The notes: generated from the sequence alone by a model not told the origin. A stretch of DNA of 64,000 nucleotides from Alsobacter sp045348435 (GCF_045348435.1 NZ_CP157484.1:3844001-3908000), one strand, 5' to 3'; positions 1 through 8,833 are shown, numbered from the stretch's first letter. Numbers and translations: made by a program.

Positions 1-198
1 CCCGGCGTGCCGGCCGACCAGCGCGAGGAGGTGTTCAAACCCTTCGTGCGCCTCGACGAGGCCCGCAACGTCGACGAGGGCGGCACCGGCCTCGGCCTGG
101 CCATCGCCCGCGACATCGCCCGCTCGCATGGCGGCGACGTGACGCTGGGCGAGAGCCCGCTCGGCGGCCTGCGGGCGATGGTGCGGGTGCCGGTTTGA
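1..198 (+). CDS. Sensor histidine kinase, C-terminal fragment (cut by window edge)
   Basis: Only the last 65 residues of the ATPase part of a two-component sensor kinase are present; the 5' part lies outside the window. The frame is open from base 1. What is visible is the F-box-like segment (VFKPFVRLDEARN) followed by the G2 box GGTGLGLAIARDIARSHGG, which forms the ATP lid and nucleotide pocket of HATPase_c domains. The protein ends soon after in a beta strand, as expected for a classical EnvZ/PhoR-like kinase with no receiver domain. The stop codon overlaps the TTG start of the next gene. The signal sensed and the partner regulator cannot be told from this fragment. Confidence 0.9.
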   Translation, partial: PGVPADQREEVFKPFVRLDEARNVDEGGTGLGLAIARDIARSHGGDVTLGESPLGGLRAMVRVPV

Positions 199-1095
199 GC
201 ATCGCCGACGACGTTTCGCGAGCGGACGCCAGGCCCGCGATGCTGGCGTCGCTTGTCGGCGGCGCGCTTCTCATCGCGCTTGCGCCGATCCTCGTGCGGA
301 TGAGCGATGTCGACCCCGTCGCGAGCGGGCTCTATCGCGTCCTGACAGCCGCCCCGCTCCTGTGGGTGCTCGTCGCCATGTCCCCCCGGGCCGAGGCCGC
401 CGTTCCGGCGAAAGGGCGCGACATCCTGCTGCTGTCAGCCTCCGGACTGTTGCTGGCGATGGATCTGGGCCTTTGGCACATCTCCGTCGACATGACCTCC
501 GTGGCGAACGCCACCGCGTTCAACAACTGCTCGCCGATCTTCGTGGCGGTCGCCCTGGCGATGATGGGGCAGGCGCCGGGCCGGCCTCTCCTTCTGGCGC
601 TGGCCGTGACGACCGCCGGCATGACGCTCATGAGCGCAGGGCGCTTCTCCCTGTCGTCCCACCATGTCGCCGGCGATCTGATCGCGGTGTCGACCGGAGC
701 CTTCTACGGAGGCTACATCCTGCTGATGGGGCGCTTGGCGCCTGCGGCTTTCGACGGCCGTCTGCATGGCCGTCAGCACCACCGCCGCGATTCCGGCGCT
801 TTTCGTCTTCGCGCTCCTGCGTGAGGGCCCGCTGTTGCCCGCCACGGCCCGGGGATGGCTCGTGGTCGTGGCCCTGGGGGTGGTGTGCCATGTCGCCGGC
901 CAAGGCCTCATCGCGCGGTCCCTGGCGGCGCTGCCCGCAACCTTCTCGTCCATGGTCCTCCTGGTGCAGCCTGTCGCCGCCGCGCTGCTGGCCTGGCTCT
1001 TCTTCGCCGAAGCCCTGACGCTGCTTCAGGCGGTCGGAATGCTGACGGTCCTGAGCGGCATCGTCCTCGCCCGGCGGGCGATCGGCGAGGCGTGA
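195..1095 (+). pseudogene. EamA/DMT-family transporter, frameshifted
   Basis: This is an inner-membrane permease of the drug/metabolite transporter family, normally about 300 residues with ten helices in two EamA repeats. The first frame (195 to 824, TTG start overlapping the previous stop) carries the first repeat: LASLVGGALLIALAPILVRMS, ...SGLYRVLTAAPLLWVL and ...TSVANATAFNNCSPIFVAVAL. After about base 738-746 it degenerates into Arg-rich residues. The second repeat continues in the next frame to 1095 (STAVCMAVSTTAAIPALF, ...LLVQPVAAALLAWLFFAEALT, ...GIVLARR). Joined by a single +1 shift, the two halves give a full-length protein, so this is either a recent inactivating mutation or a sequencing error. 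The ATG at 766 lies inside the second half and is unlikely to be a genuine start. The substrate is unknown. Confidence 0.85.
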
Positions 1096-1099
1096 GAGC

Positions 1100-1567
1100 T
1101 CACCACCGGTCGGCGGCGGCGTCGTCGGCGGCCTTGGCTTCCACCCAGTCGCCCTGCGAGCCGTCGGCGTGGTGCTCCTTCTTCCAGAAGGGCGCGCGGG
1201 TCTTCAGGTAGTCCATCAGAAACTCGGCGGCCTCGAAGGCCGCGGTGCGGTGCGCGGCGGCCGTGACGACGAGGACGATCGGCTCGCCCGGCGCGATGCG
1301 CCCGTGGCGGTGGATCGCGGCGACGCCCTGCAGCGGCCAGCGCGCCAGGGCCGCCTCGACCACGCGGGCGATCTCCTCCTCGGCCATGCCGGGATAATGC
1401 TCGAGCTCCAGCGCGGCGAGTTTGCCGCCCTCGGCGCGGCACAGTCCTGAAAACGTCACCACGGCGCCGATGTCGGTCCGCCCCGCCGCGATCCGGTCGA
1501 TCTCGGCCGCGGCGTCGAACGGCTCGGCCTGGATCCTCACCGTGACCGGCACCGAAGGCGCGCCCAT
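1100..1567 (-). CDS. moaE: Molybdopterin synthase catalytic subunit MoaE
   Basis: Large subunit of molybdopterin synthase. It transfers sulfur from thiocarboxylated MoaD to cyclic pyranopterin monophosphate, making the dithiolene of the molybdenum cofactor in the cytosol. At 155 residues it matches the family size (about 150). Diagnostic stretches are GAVVTFSGLCR, LELEHYPGMAEEEI, AIHRHGRIAPGEPIVLVVTAAAHR and YLKTRAPFWKKE; the last holds the lysines expected in the active site. The start lies one base from the stop of moaD, so the two subunits are almost certainly co-translated. The C-terminal tail (AADDAAADRW) is low complexity. Confidence 0.96.
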   Translation of the reverse strand: MGAPSVPVTVRIQAEPFDAAAEIDRIAAGRTDIGAVVTFSGLCRAEGGKLAALELEHYPGMAEEEIARVVEAALARWPLQGVAAIHRHGRIAPGEPIVLVVTAAAHRTAAFEAAEFLMDYLKTRAPFWKKEHHADGSQGDWVEAKAADDAAADRW

Positions 1568-1568
1568 C

Positions 1569-1820
1569 TCAGCCGCCCGTCATGGGAGGAAAGAACGCGA
1601 TCTCCTGCGCGCCGGCGAGCTCCGCCGTCGGCTTGACGTGGCGCCGGTCGATGGCGGCGCGCACCACGCTGGGGTTCTCGAAGGCGTGGGCGTATTCCTC
1701 GCCCCGTCCCGCCAGCCAGCCGGCGAGATCGGCCACGGTGCGGACCTCGGCGGGAAGATCGAGCGTCTCCTCGGCCTTGCCGATTCGCTCCCGGACCCAG
1801 GCGAAATACACGATCTTCAT
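1569..1820 (-). CDS. moaD: Molybdopterin synthase sulfur carrier subunit MoaD
   Basis: Small ubiquitin-like sulfur carrier of molybdopterin synthase. The 83-residue product starts MKIVYFAWVRERIG and ends in PPMTGG; the terminal Gly-Gly is adenylated and thiocarboxylated during cofactor synthesis. The ATG at 1820 was chosen because it gives the usual family length and places the first beta strand at the N-terminus; an in-frame extension to 1880 would run into pgsA. It lies between pgsA and moaE in a leftward pgsA-moaD-moaE operon. Confidence 0.95.
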   Translation of the reverse strand: MKIVYFAWVRERIGKAEETLDLPAEVRTVADLAGWLAGRGEEYAHAFENPSVVRAAIDRRHVKPTAELAGAQEIAFFPPMTGG

Positions 1821-1830
1821 CGCCCGTCCC

Positions 1831-2448
1831 TCACGCGCCATGGTCCACGATGTGGTGGATGCCGGCGCGGAAATAGTCATAGCCGGTGTAGAGCGTCAGG
1901 ATCGCCGAGATCCACAGCAGCCCGAGCCCGATCTTCACCGTGCCGGGCAGCACGTGCTCCCCCGCCGGCCCGGCCAGCAGGAACCCGATCGCGATCAATT
2001 GAAGCGTGGTTTTCCACTTGGCCACCGTCGAGACCGGGACGCTGACGCGCAGCTCCGCCAGATATTCCCGCAGGCCCGAGACCAGGATCTCGCGCGACAG
2101 GATCACGATGGCGGCCCAGATCGCCCAGCTGTTGATCGTGCGGTCCGCCACCAGCATGAGCAGCGTGGCGGAGACCAGCAGCTTGTCGGCGATCGGGTCC
2201 AGCATCCGGCCCAGCGTGGACTGCTGCTGCCAGGCGCGCGCCAGGTAGCCGTCGAAGAAATCCGTGATGGCGGCGACCGCGAACACCGCCAGCGCCGCCC
2301 AGCGCATCCAGAATTCTTCGGGCCAGAACATGCACGCGACCACCACCGGGACGGCGACGACGCGTCCATAGGTCAGCACATTGGGTAGATTGAGGGGGTT
2401 TGCCCGCCGCATATTGCTCGCCAGGGTCATGCGCAGCCGAGGAAACAT
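1831..2448 (-). CDS. pgsA: CDP-diacylglycerol-glycerol-3-phosphate 3-phosphatidyltransferase
   Basis: Inner-membrane enzyme of acidic phospholipid synthesis: CDP-diacylglycerol plus glycerol 3-phosphate gives phosphatidylglycerophosphate. The CDP-alcohol phosphotransferase signature is intact in DFFDGYLARAWQQQSTLGR followed by MLDPIADK, with the Asp residues that hold the metal and the CDP group. LNLPNVLTYGRVVAVPVVV is the typical N-terminal helix. The 205-residue product has about five to six hydrophobic segments. The start at 2448 gives a 12-residue leader before a second Met (MRRANPLNLPN); either could be used. It appears to head the operon with moaD and moaE, 10 bp upstream of moaD. Confidence 0.95.
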   Translation of the reverse strand: MFPRLRMTLASNMRRANPLNLPNVLTYGRVVAVPVVVACMFWPEEFWMRWAALAVFAVAAITDFFDGYLARAWQQQSTLGRMLDPIADKLLVSATLLMLVADRTINSWAIWAAIVILSREILVSGLREYLAELRVSVPVSTVAKWKTTLQLIAIGFLLAGPAGEHVLPGTVKIGLGLLWISAILTLYTGYDYFRAGIHHIVDHGA

Positions 2449-2520
2449 GCCGGAGGGAGGGGCGTCAACCGGCGCGCCCGCGCATTCGGCGGCGTCAGGG
2501 GCGATCGCCGGGGCGTCATC

Positions 2521-4644
2521 TCAGCTCCGGCTCTCGTGGAAGTAGTCGTACACCGCCCGGGCGGTTGCGGCGTTGACGCCCGGCGCGGTCGCCAGATCCT
2601 CCAGCGAGGCCCGGGCGATCGCCTTGGCGGTGCCGAAATGCAGCAGCAGCGCCCGCTTGCGGGCCGGCCCGATGCCGGAGATCTCGTCCAGCGGGCTCTT
2701 GGTGAACTCGCGCTTGCGCTTGGCCCGGTGCGTGCCGATGGCGAAGCGGTGCGCCTCGTCGCGCAGGCGCTGAACGAAATAGAGCGCCGGATCGCGCGGC
2801 GCGAGCTTGAACGGCTCCCGGCCCGGGATGAAGAAGGTCTCGCGGCCGGCGTCGCGGTCCGGCCCCTTGGCGACGCCCACGAGCGGCACGCCGGACAGGC
2901 CGATCTCCTCCAGGGTCTGGCGCGCGGCGTCGAGCTGCCCGCGGCCGCCGTCGACCAGCACGAGATCCGGCCAGGCCGGCATCTCGCCCGCGTCGCGCCC
3001 GCCCGCGTCCGGGACCGGCGGCGCGCCCGGCTCCAAGGCCGGCGCGGGGTCGCGCGGGCTCTCCTTCATGAGCCGCGAGAACCGGCGTTTCAGCACCTCG
3101 CGCATCATGCCGTAGTCGTCGCCCGGGGTGAGCTCCTCCGAGCGGATGTTGAAGGTGCGGTAATGCGCCTTCGAGAAACCCATCGCGCCGGCCACGATCA
3201 TGCCGCCGACCGCGTTCGTCCCCATGATGTGCGAGTTGTCGTAGACCTCGATCCGCCGCGGCGGGCGCGGCAGCGCGAAGGCCTCCGCGAGGGCGCCCAG
3301 CAGCTTGTGCTGCGACGACGTGTCCGCCAGCCGCCGGCCAAGCGCCTCGCGGGCGTTCTTGGCCGCGTGCTCGACGAGGTCGCGCTTCTCGCCGCGCTTG
3401 GGGGTCGACACCTCGACACGCCGCCCGGCGCTGGTGGAGAGCGCCTCCTCCAGGAGCGCGCGCTCCTCGATGTCGTGCGACAGCAGCACCAGCCGGGCCG
3501 GCGGCTTGTCGTCGTAGAACTGGGCGATGAAGGCGCCCAGCACCTCGGCTGCGGGCGTCGACTTGTCCGCCTTGGGGAAGTAGTCGCGATTGCCCCAGTT
3601 CTGGAAGTTGCGGAAGAAAAACACCTCGACGCAGAACTGCCCGGCCTCCTCGTGGAGCGCGAAGACGTCCGCCTCCTCGGTGTTCTGGGGGTTGATGTCC
3701 TGCGAGCCCTGGATCGCCGATAGCGCCGCCAGCCGGTCGCGGTAGCGGGCCGCGCGCTCGAACTCCAGCTCGTCGGAGGCCTTCTGCATGTCGGCGGCGA
3801 GTTGCGCCTTCACGCCCTTGCTCTTGCCGCGCAGGAAGTCGCGCGTCTGCGCCGCCAGCCTGGCGTATTCGACATGGCCGATCTCGCCCGTGCACGGGCC
3901 GGAGCAGCGCTTGATCTGGTGCAGCAGGCAGGGCCGGGTGCGGTTCTCGTAGTAGCTGTCCGAGCAGCTGCGCAGCAGGAAGGCGCGCTGCAGGGCGTTG
4001 AGCGTGCGGTTCACCGCCCAGACGCTGGCGAAGGGGCCGAAATAGTCGCCCGGCCGGTTGCGCGCGCCGCGGTGCTTGGTGATCTGCGGCGACACGTGGT
4101 CGCCCGTGAGCAGGATGTAGGGGAACGACTTGTCGTCGCGCAGCAGCACGTTGAAGCGCGGCTTTAGCTGCTTGATGAGGTTGGCCTCCAGCAGCAGCGC
4201 CTCGGTCTCGGTCTGGGTGGTGACGAACTCCATCCGGGCCGTCTCGGCGATCACCCGCAGGATGCGGGTGGAGTGGCCGACGCCCCGCGCGTAGCTGGCC
4301 ACGCGCTTCTTCAGGCTGCGCGCCTTGCCGACATAAAGGACGCCGCCCTCCGCATCGATCATGCGGTAGACGCCAGGCCCGTTCGGCAGCGTCTTCCAGA
4401 AGGCGCGGATCACCTCCACGCCGGCCTTCACGCGCGAATTCGCGCCCGGCAGGTCGAAATCGAGCTCGGCCCCCTGCGCCTGCTCCTCGGCCTCGGGCTC
4501 GATGTCCGGGCCGTCGAGCTCGTCGTCCTCGAGCTCCACCAGGCTGCGGCCGGCGAACTCGTCGAAGGTGTCCTGAGGCGTGTCCTGGGGCGCGTCCTGC
4601 GTCCCGTCGGACGCGGGCCGACTCGTGCGGGGTCCGGATGTCAT
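2521..4644 (-). CDS. uvrC: Excinuclease ABC subunit C
   Basis: Dual-incision nuclease subunit of UvrABC nucleotide excision repair. From the ATG at 4644 it is 707 residues. An acidic, Gln/Asp-rich N-terminal extension of about 80 residues (absent from E. coli UvrC) precedes the GIY-YIG domain (LPNGPGVYRMID, GVLYVGKARSLKKRV, about residues 85-165), which makes the 3' cut. Next come the Cys-rich RPCLLHQIKRCSGPC segment, a UVR motif, the RNase H-like 5' nuclease (IEVYDNSHIMGTNAVGGM, LVLVDGGRGQLDAA), and a C-terminal helix-hairpin-helix pair (ISGIGPARKRALLLHFG). The frame stays open to 4731, but that would cover the higBA operator, so 4644 is preferred. Confidence 0.96.
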   Translation of the reverse strand: MTSGPRTSRPASDGTQDAPQDTPQDTFDEFAGRSLVELEDDELDGPDIEPEAEEQAQGAELDFDLPGANSRVKAGVEVIRAFWKTLPNGPGVYRMIDAEGGVLYVGKARSLKKRVASYARGVGHSTRILRVIAETARMEFVTTQTETEALLLEANLIKQLKPRFNVLLRDDKSFPYILLTGDHVSPQITKHRGARNRPGDYFGPFASVWAVNRTLNALQRAFLLRSCSDSYYENRTRPCLLHQIKRCSGPCTGEIGHVEYARLAAQTRDFLRGKSKGVKAQLAADMQKASDELEFERAARYRDRLAALSAIQGSQDINPQNTEEADVFALHEEAGQFCVEVFFFRNFQNWGNRDYFPKADKSTPAAEVLGAFIAQFYDDKPPARLVLLSHDIEERALLEEALSTSAGRRVEVSTPKRGEKRDLVEHAAKNAREALGRRLADTSSQHKLLGALAEAFALPRPPRRIEVYDNSHIMGTNAVGGMIVAGAMGFSKAHYRTFNIRSEELTPGDDYGMMREVLKRRFSRLMKESPRDPAPALEPGAPPVPDAGGRDAGEMPAWPDLVLVDGGRGQLDAARQTLEEIGLSGVPLVGVAKGPDRDAGRETFFIPGREPFKLAPRDPALYFVQRLRDEAHRFAIGTHRAKRKREFTKSPLDEISGIGPARKRALLLHFGTAKAIARASLEDLATAPGVNAATARAVYDYFHESRS

Positions 4645-4705
4645 GGGCCAGATGTAGGACGAACGCGCGGTGGAAAAAAGGAGCGTCGGACGCAGCTGGA
4701 CATTA

Positions 4706-4722
4706 GTATCATTGAATGATAC
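4706..4722. promoter_or_regulatory. Palindromic operator in front of higBA
   Basis: The 17-bp sequence GTATCATTGAATGATAC is a perfect inverted repeat (8-bp arms around one central G). It lies 30 bp upstream of the higB ATG, in the short gap between divergent uvrC and higBA. Position and symmetry fit the autoregulatory operator that HigA antitoxins bind in type II toxin-antitoxin operons. It is AT-rich compared with everything around it. HigA binding is inference; the palindrome itself is seen directly. Confidence 0.75.
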
Positions 4723-4751
4723 GTTACGCATGTTTTCAGACGAGCATTTCC

Positions 4752-5045
4752 ATGATCCGCAGTTTTCGCGACCGGCGCACCGAACAAGTGTTTGCCGGCA
4801 AGACCCCGAAGGGGTTCCCGTCGGATCTGATCGGGGTCGCGAGACGGAAACTGCGAATGATCGACGCGGCAGCGGAGCTCGATGACCTTCGTGCGCCTCC
4901 GGGCAACAGGTTGGAGAGCCTGCAGCACGATCTTCGTGGACGGCGCTCGATCCGGATCAACGACCAATTTCGGGTTTGCTTCGTGTGGAGCGGAGGCGAC
5001 GCCTTTGAGGTTGAGATCATCGATTACCTTGAGGACCGAACATGA
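4752..5045 (+). CDS. higB: Type II toxin HigB (RelE-like mRNA interferase)
   Basis: Toxin of a HigBA module, 97 residues, starting MIRSFRDRRTEQVFAGK. This N-terminus is typical of the plasmid-maintenance killer family, whose members cleave mRNA on the ribosome. The core RLESLQHDLRGRRSIRINDQFRVCFVW and the ending VEIIDYLEDR match the RelE/HigB fold; the basic and aromatic residues in RIRINDQFRVCF are where catalysis is expected. A longer in-frame start at 4716 lies inside the operator, so 4752 is preferred. It overlaps higA by four bases (ATGA). The toxin precedes the antitoxin, the order usual for higBA. Confidence 0.92.
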   Translation: MIRSFRDRRTEQVFAGKTPKGFPSDLIGVARRKLRMIDAAAELDDLRAPPGNRLESLQHDLRGRRSIRINDQFRVCFVWSGGDAFEVEIIDYLEDRT

Positions 5046-5356
5046 GTGACGCCGGCCAACTGCCGCCCCTCCATCCCGGCGAAGTGCTTCGGGAGGAGTT
5101 CCTGAACCCGCTCGGCCTGACCGCCTATGGCGTCGCCAAGGCCTGCAACGTTCCCCGCACCCGCATCGAGCGAATCGCGCGCGAGGAGATCGGCGTCACG
5201 GCGGACACGGCGCTTCGGCTTGGCCGGCTGTTTGGGACCACTCCCGAATTCTGGCTCACTTTGCAGATGCGCTTCGATGTGGAGACCAACCGCAAACGGA
5301 TCGAAGCCGAGTTGGCCGGCATCACGCCGCGCGCGCCGCAAGACCAGGCAGCCTGA
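5042..5356 (+). CDS. higA: HigA-family antitoxin (XRE helix-turn-helix)
   Basis: Antitoxin and autorepressor of HigB, 104 residues. It begins with the family hallmark LHPGEVLREEFLNPLGLTAYGVAKA, followed by an XRE-type helix-turn-helix (VAKACNVPRTRIERIAREE... TADTALRLGRLFGTTPEFWL) and the C-terminal LQMRFDVE segment common to HigA/VapI proteins. Its start overlaps the higB stop as ATGA, indicating translational coupling. It is likely to bind the palindrome at 4706-4722. Nothing in the pair looks degenerate. Confidence 0.93.
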   Translation: MSDAGQLPPLHPGEVLREEFLNPLGLTAYGVAKACNVPRTRIERIAREEIGVTADTALRLGRLFGTTPEFWLTLQMRFDVETNRKRIEAELAGITPRAPQDQAA

Positions 5357-5465
5357 CCGGAACGGAATCCGTCTCCGCTTCGTGGACGGCGCCGGCGGGG
5401 CGGCCTATAGGGCTCAGGCGGGCGCGGGCGTTGGCGCGGCGCGCCGCGAGACTGGAGAACCGCCC

Positions 5466-6617
5466 GTGGCCCTGCACTTCACCTCCGACGAATTCGACGC
5501 CCGGCGCCGCCGGTTCCTCGCCGCGCTGGCCGAGCGCAGGCTCGACGGCGCGCTCCTGTTCGCCCAGGAGAGCATGTACTGGCTGACGGGCTACGACACC
5601 TTCGGCTTCTGCTTCTTCCAGTGCCTCTATGTGGGCGCGGACGGCCGCATGGCGCTGCTGACCCGCTCCGCCGACCTCAGGCAGGCCCAGCACACGTCCA
5701 CCCTCCGCGACATTCGGATCTGGCGCGACGGGCGCGACGCCGATCCGGCCGCCGACGCCGTCGCCATGCTGCGGGACCTCGGCGGGGCCGGCAAGCGCAT
5801 CGGCGTGGAGTTCGACAGCTACGGCCTCACGCACGCCAACGGCCGCCGGCTGGAGGCCGCCTTCGCGGGGGTCGCCGAGCTGGTCGACGCCTCCGACGTC
5901 ATGCCGCGCCTGCGCGCGGTGAAGTCCCCGGCCGAGATCGCCCATGTGCGCCAGGCCGCGGCCCTGTCGGACGTCGCCGACCGGGCCGCCCTGGCGGCGA
6001 TCCGCGCCGGGGCCGACGAGGGCCATGTCCTGGCCGCCCAGCACGCGGCCGTCTTCGAAGGCGGCGGCGACTATCCGGGCAACGAGTTCATCATCGGGTC
6101 CGGCCGCGACGCCCTGCTGTGCCGCTACAAAGCCGGACGCCGGACGCTGGACCCGCAGGATCAGATCACGCTGGAGTTCGCCGGCGTCTACCGCCACTAC
6201 CACGCCGCCGTGATGCGCACCGTCGTGGTGGGCGAGCCCCGGCCGCTGCACCTCGCCTATCACGCGGCGGCGCGCGACGCGCTCCTGGCCTGCGAGGCCG
6301 CCCTCAAGCCCGGCGCGACCGCCGGCGAGGTCTTCGCCGCCCACGCCCGGGTGTTCGACGAGCACGGCCTCTCCTCGCACCGGCTGAACGCCTGCGGCTA
6401 CTCGCTGGGCGCGAAGTTCACCCCGTCCTGGATGGACTGGCCGATGTTCTACGCCGGCAACGACTGGGTGATCGAGCCCGGCATGGTCATGTTCGCCCAC
6501 ATGATCCTCATGGACTCCGACACCGAGACGGCCATGTGCCTCGGCCGCACCTATTTGGTGGGGGACAACCGCGCCGAAGCCCTCAATTGCAGCGATCTGG
6601 ACCTCCAGCTTCGCTAG
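5466..6617 (+). CDS. M24-family pita-bread hydrolase (creatinase/ectoine hydrolase-like)
   Basis: A 383-residue protein of the peptidase M24 superfamily with an N-terminal creatinase-type domain (SMYWLTGYDTFGFCFFQCLY; ...RIWRDGRD; ...RIGVEFDSYGLT) and a C-terminal pita-bread domain (LRAVKSPAEIAHVRQAAALS onward). The metal-binding Asp pair of true Xaa-Pro peptidases is absent: the matching segment reads ITLEFAGVYRHYHAAVMRT, with Glu and Ala where the Asp residues belong. This points to a metal-independent C-N hydrolase such as creatinase or ectoine hydrolase rather than a peptidase. The GTG at 5466 is preferred because it follows a GGAG-like site and begins just before the conserved N-domain. 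Its substrate is unknown and its neighbours do not help. Confidence 0.85.
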   Translation: MALHFTSDEFDARRRRFLAALAERRLDGALLFAQESMYWLTGYDTFGFCFFQCLYVGADGRMALLTRSADLRQAQHTSTLRDIRIWRDGRDADPAADAVAMLRDLGGAGKRIGVEFDSYGLTHANGRRLEAAFAGVAELVDASDVMPRLRAVKSPAEIAHVRQAAALSDVADRAALAAIRAGADEGHVLAAQHAAVFEGGGDYPGNEFIIGSGRDALLCRYKAGRRTLDPQDQITLEFAGVYRHYHAAVMRTVVVGEPRPLHLAYHAAARDALLACEAALKPGATAGEVFAAHARVFDEHGLSSHRLNACGYSLGAKFTPSWMDWPMFYAGNDWVIEPGMVMFAHMILMDSDTETAMCLGRTYLVGDNRAEALNCSDLDLQLR

Positions 6618-6664
6618 GGTTAAAAGATCCATAACGAGTCCGCCGAAGCGGGCCGGGAGGGGTC

Positions 6665-7225
6665 ATGCGGTCAGGGCACGGGTCACACGCGTTTCGGCGC
6701 GTCGGCGTTTGGGCGTCGGCTCTCGCGGCCATGGCGCTCCTGGGCGGATGCCAGACGTCCGACATCTCCTCCGCCCGCTACGAGGCTCCCGGCGTGCCGG
6801 TCGCGCTCGGCGACGTGGAGGGCGCCCCGGAGGCCATCAAGGCCCGCGTCTCCGCCGAGATCGCCACGCAGGCCAGCGCGCGCCGCATCGAGATCGTCGA
6901 GGCGGCCAGCCAGCCCCGCTACCGCCTGAAGGGTTATCTCACCGCCTACCCCACCGAGACCGGCGACACCGCGCTGAGCTTCGTGTGGGACGTGTTCGAT
7001 TCGTCCAACCAGCGCGCCCGGCGCGTCACCACCACCACGGTGGCCAGCGGCCAGGGCGAGGATCCCTGGTCGAAGATCGGCGAGACCCAGATCGCCAAGA
7101 CCGCGTCCCAGAGCATGAACCAGGTCGCCGCCTTCCTGTCGGCCTCGGGCGCCTCGGGCGAGGCTGCGCCGGCCGGCGACTCCGCCCCGCCGTCGCGCGC
7201 TCTGGGCTTCACGGCGACGCCGTGA
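6665..7225 (+). CDS. Putative outer- or inner-membrane lipoprotein, function unknown
   Basis: This 186-residue protein has a basic N-terminus, a hydrophobic stretch (VWASALAAMALLGG) and the lipobox LLGGC, so Cys30 or so should be the lipidated first residue of the mature protein. The mature part alternates polar beta-like segments (YRLKGYLTAYPTETGDTALSFVWDVFDSSNQRARRVTTTTVAS) and ends in an Ala/Ser/Pro-rich tail. I do not recognise a specific family, although similar small lipoproteins are common in Rhizobiales. It stands alone, ahead of prs and in the same direction. Confidence 0.8.
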   Translation: MRSGHGSHAFRRVGVWASALAAMALLGGCQTSDISSARYEAPGVPVALGDVEGAPEAIKARVSAEIATQASARRIEIVEAASQPRYRLKGYLTAYPTETGDTALSFVWDVFDSSNQRARRVTTTTVASGQGEDPWSKIGETQIAKTASQSMNQVAAFLSASGASGEAAPAGDSAPPSRALGFTATP

Positions 7226-7273
7226 CGGCGCCCGGACGCCGCCAAGGCTGTGCGTGTCGCCCCGCCGTCATAT

Positions 7274-7289
7274 TGTGAGCGGCTTCACA
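7274..7289. promoter_or_regulatory. CRP-type palindrome upstream of prs
   Basis: The sequence TGTGAGCGGCTTCACA fits TGTGA-N6-TCACA, the consensus core of CRP-family binding sites, exactly. Its centre lies about 96 bp before the prs ATG, in the 152-bp gap after the lipoprotein gene. A second exact copy of this pattern is at 37236-37251. Which CRP/FNR-family protein would bind is not known. Confidence 0.5.
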
Positions 7290-7377
7290 GGCTGCTAAGA
7301 GCCGGGCGACCGCCGGTTCTCGCCCGAGGCCGGCTGTGCGGCGACGCGCCCAAGCGGACCACAACGGAGCCTGCCGG

Positions 7378-8322
<945 letters not shown>

Positions 8323-8337
8323 GCGTCGCCTGACGCC

Positions 8338-8363
8338 CCGCCCCTTAAAAAAATTTGGGGCGG
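8338..8363 (+). terminator. Stem-loop after prs
   Basis: Arms CCGCCCC and GGGGCGG enclose an A-rich loop, 16 bp after the prs stop codon. The A and T tracts sit in the loop rather than after the stem, so it is not a textbook intrinsic terminator. Position and stability still suggest 3'-end formation or mRNA protection for prs. Confidence 0.45.
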
Positions 8364-8455
8364 ATGTCGAAATCCGGGATCATCGATCCTCATCGGGGCA
8401 GGCGGACGGCTCCGCCCGCGGCGGATCCCGCCGCCACCCCAGCCCGGAGGACGCG

Positions 8456-8833
8456 ATGGATTACGTCTTGATGTTCTATGAGCCCGCCGAAGCCTTTGGC
8501 GAGCGCACCAGCCCCGAGACCGCCGGGCCCTATTGGGGCGCCTGGAGCGCCTACGTCCAGGCGCTTCAGGCCTCCGGGCTGGTGAAGGGCGGCGCCGGAC
8601 TGCAGCCGCCCCGGGCCGCCGCGACGGTCCGCCTCCAGGATGGGCGGCGCCATGTGCAGGATGGCCCATTCGCCGAGACCAAGGAGCAGCTGGGCGGCTT
8701 CTTCCTCATCGACGCCCCGAGCCTCGACGTCGCGCTCGAATGGGCGGCCCGCAGCCCGGCCGCGTCCTATGGCTGCGTCGAGGTGCGGCCCGTGATGCCG
8801 CCCATGCCGGCGGGCGCGGGCCCGGCCGGCTGA
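8456..8833 (+). CDS. YCII/DGPF-domain protein
   Basis: A small (125-residue) ferredoxin-like alpha/beta protein of the YCII-related family, recognised by MDYVLMFYEP at the N-terminus and the DGPF motif in HVQDGPFAETKEQLGGFFLID. Such DGPF proteins are typical partners of ECF42-type sigma factors; their biochemical role is not established. Here the stop overlaps the start of the sigma factor gene (ATGA), a strong sign that the two are made and act together. The C-terminus is a short Pro/Ala/Gly tail. Confidence 0.9.
   Translation: MDYVLMFYEPAEAFGERTSPETAGPYWGAWSAYVQALQASGLVKGGAGLQPPRAAATVRLQDGRRHVQDGPFAETKEQLGGFFLIDAPSLDVALEWAARSPAASYGCVEVRPVMPPMPAGAGPAG

Noticed and set aside
4645..4731. Longer in-frame N-terminus for uvrC
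   Set aside because: It would extend across the higBA operator and the added residues look unlike UvrC; the ATG at 4644 suffices.
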